Shown: one piece after another, positions 14,551-15,553 of the stretch
Numbering within the stretch: the first letter of the stretch is position 1
Layout: each line of letters starts with the position of its first letter
DNA from: Mycobacterium sp.
Lineage (GTDB): Bacteria > Actinomycetota > Actinomycetes > Mycobacteriales > Mycobacteriaceae
Assembly (NCBI GenBank): GCA_023264755.1
Contig: JAHFVB010000003.1
Location: 12,904-28,456 of the forward strand
Length of the DNA stretch: 15,553 nt
Direction: 5' to 3'
The notes under the pieces: model-generated
What the model saw: the letters and a program-made list of their open reading frames with translations, nothing else
Database searches by the model: none
Told to the model about the DNA's origin: nothing
Translations under genes and position numbers: made by a program

Positions 14551-15333
14551 CTAGGCAGCATCGGTATCGGTCGACTTGTCTTGTCGGGAAGCGACCAGCG
14601 CGGCCGTGACCTGTTGCGCGGCGGAGGTGAGTGCTGGGATGGAACAGGATGCGGGGTCGGTTCGCGGAAGCAGCACCGACAACGCGGCGACGGCGGTGCC
14701 GCCAGGGCCGAAGATCGGGACTGACACTGCAGTCACCTTCGGATTGAGGAAGCCGGGACAGAGGGCGAAGCCGAATTTGCGCACGCGCGCCAGGGCTTCC
14801 CGCAGTTGCCTGGCGTCAGTGATGGTGGTGTCGGTGTAGCGCGGGAACGTCGCGTGCAGTACGCGGTCTTGTACTGCAGACGGAGCATGGGCCAGGATTG
14901 CCAATCCACATGCGGACGCGTGCACGGGGATTCGGGTTGCCACGCGGACGTCCAGGAGCTCGGAACGCCATGGATGCATGCGTTCGACGAAGGTCACTTC
15001 ATCGTTTTCCACCACCCCGAGTAATACGTGGTGACCGACTGCCACCTGAAGGTCCGCCATCGAAGGCCGCGCGGCGTCGCGCAGCCGCCCGGTTGCGGAG
15101 GCCTGCACGCCCATCTGATGGAGACGCACGCCGATCTGCACCCGGCGCTCGATGTCGCGAGCAAGGAGGCCGTGGCAGATCAGTTCGTCGATGAGGCGAG
15201 ACGCCGTTGACAACGGCAGTCCGGCCTTCGCCGCGATGTCGGTGATCGAGGTGCTCGTCGACTCGCCGTTGAGGACATCCAGTATCCGCACGGCGCGTTC
15301 GAGTACGGATTCGCCAGAGGTAGATCGGGCCAT
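14551..15333 (-). CDS. IclR-family transcriptional regulator
   Basis: A 260-residue regulator with an N-terminal winged helix-turn-helix (about 10-62; ITDIAAKAGLPLSTASRLID is the recognition region) and a C-terminal IclR effector-binding domain (about 85-245). The domain contains RIPVHASACGLAILA (134-148), the counterpart of the family R-x-PLHxxAxGKAxLA motif, and a late GGTAVAALSV segment. IclR proteins commonly control aromatic or fatty-acid catabolism and respond to small acids. The gene starts 22 bases after the DUF3500 stop and ends 34 bases before the flavin reductase start, so the three minus-strand genes likely form one operon. No operator was recognised in those short gaps. Confidence 0.92.
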   Translation of the reverse strand: MARSTSGESVLERAVRILDVLNGESTSTSITDIAAKAGLPLSTASRLIDELICHGLLARDIERRVQIGVRLHQMGVQASATGRLRDAARPSMADLQVAVGHHVLLGVVENDEVTFVERMHPWRSELLDVRVATRIPVHASACGLAILAHAPSAVQDRVLHATFPRYTDTTITDARQLREALARVRKFGFALCPGFLNPKVTAVSVPIFGPGGTAVAALSVLLPRTDPASCSIPALTSAAQQVTAALVASRQDKSTDTDAA

Positions 15334-15355
15334 GGTTCACTCGCATCCGGGATGT

Positions 15356-15553
15356 TCAGCGATGGTGATGCTGGTGGTAGTGCTGACGAAGCAGGTCCTT
15401 GCCGTAGTCGTTTCCGTTGGGTGTCCGCACGATGGTGTGGATGTGGAACGGCTCGGGCTCCGGGTTGTCGAGGAAGATCCCCGGGTGGTTGTCGTACTCG
15501 ATAAACACGACGGGACTGTGCAACCGGTAGTAGTTCGGGCCATGTTCGTCGCT
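15356..15553 (-). CDS. C-terminal fragment of a DUF3500 family protein (cut by window edge)
   Basis: The last 65 residues of a protein whose start lies beyond the right edge. The frame reads NYYRLHSPVVFIEYDNHPG early, then FHIHTIVRTPNGNDYGKDLL and a His-rich end (HYHQHHHR). The YYR-x-xxPxVxIEYD and HxHTIxRxxxxDYGxDLL patterns match the C-terminus of DUF3500 proteins, which have no established function but occur beside oxidoreductases. The terminal His cluster could bind metal (inference). It precedes IclR by 22 bases on the same strand. Confidence 0.7.
   Translation of the reverse strand, partial: SDEHGPNYYRLHSPVVFIEYDNHPGIFLDNPEPEPFHIHTIVRTPNGNDYGKDLLRQHYHQHHHR

Noticed and set aside
15337..15543. 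Thr/Ser-rich minus-strand frame at the right edge
   Set aside because: The neighbouring minus frame (15356-15553) gives a sensible DUF3500-like C-terminus, while this one is low-complexity Thr/Ser.

Overview
The window is high-GC actinobacterial DNA. The layout yrbE-yrbE-mceA-B-C-D-E-F, the MceE lipobox and the cysteine-bearing MceF C-terminus point to a mycolic-acid organism, most likely a free-living Mycobacterium (Mycolicibacterium) or a close relative such as Rhodococcus or Nocardia. No tRNA, rRNA, insertion sequence or CRISPR array was seen, and no gene looks broken. Only the last gene is cut, by the window edge.

Region 1 (1-1438): a minus-strand TetR-family regulator with an unusually long basic N-terminal tail. 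Behind it is a 408-base divergent control region with several palindromes. One palindrome overlaps the -35 box of a good-looking plus-strand promoter (TTGACT, 17 bases, TACTTT). A structured leader follows.

Region 2 (1439-4251): a plus-strand set of four small metabolic genes: a GlcG/HbpS-like protein, a luciferase-like flavin monooxygenase, an HSL-type alpha/beta hydrolase (4-base overlap with the monooxygenase) and a SnoaL/NTF2-like protein. The 101-base gap before the last gene can form two mutually exclusive sets of strong RNA stems, one of which touches its ribosome binding site.

Region 3 (4252-13961): a 445-base non-coding stretch, then a complete eight-gene mce operon: two YrbE/MlaE permeases and MceA to MceF, tightly packed with ATGA- or GTGA-type overlaps. 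It should encode an envelope-spanning importer of a hydrophobic substrate. The MceG/MlaF-type ATPase and Mas accessory proteins are not in the window.

Region 4 (14025-15553): convergent minus-strand genes. In transcription order these are the C-terminus of a DUF3500 protein, an IclR-family regulator and a flavin reductase. A hairpin lies between the convergent ends.

Working model (inference): the locus is a catabolic island in which the Mce complex imports a lipid-like compound, the luciferase-like enzyme oxygenates it with reduced flavin from the flavin reductase, and the hydrolase opens an ester or lactone. TetR and IclR regulators would control the two arms. The substrate cannot be read from sequence.
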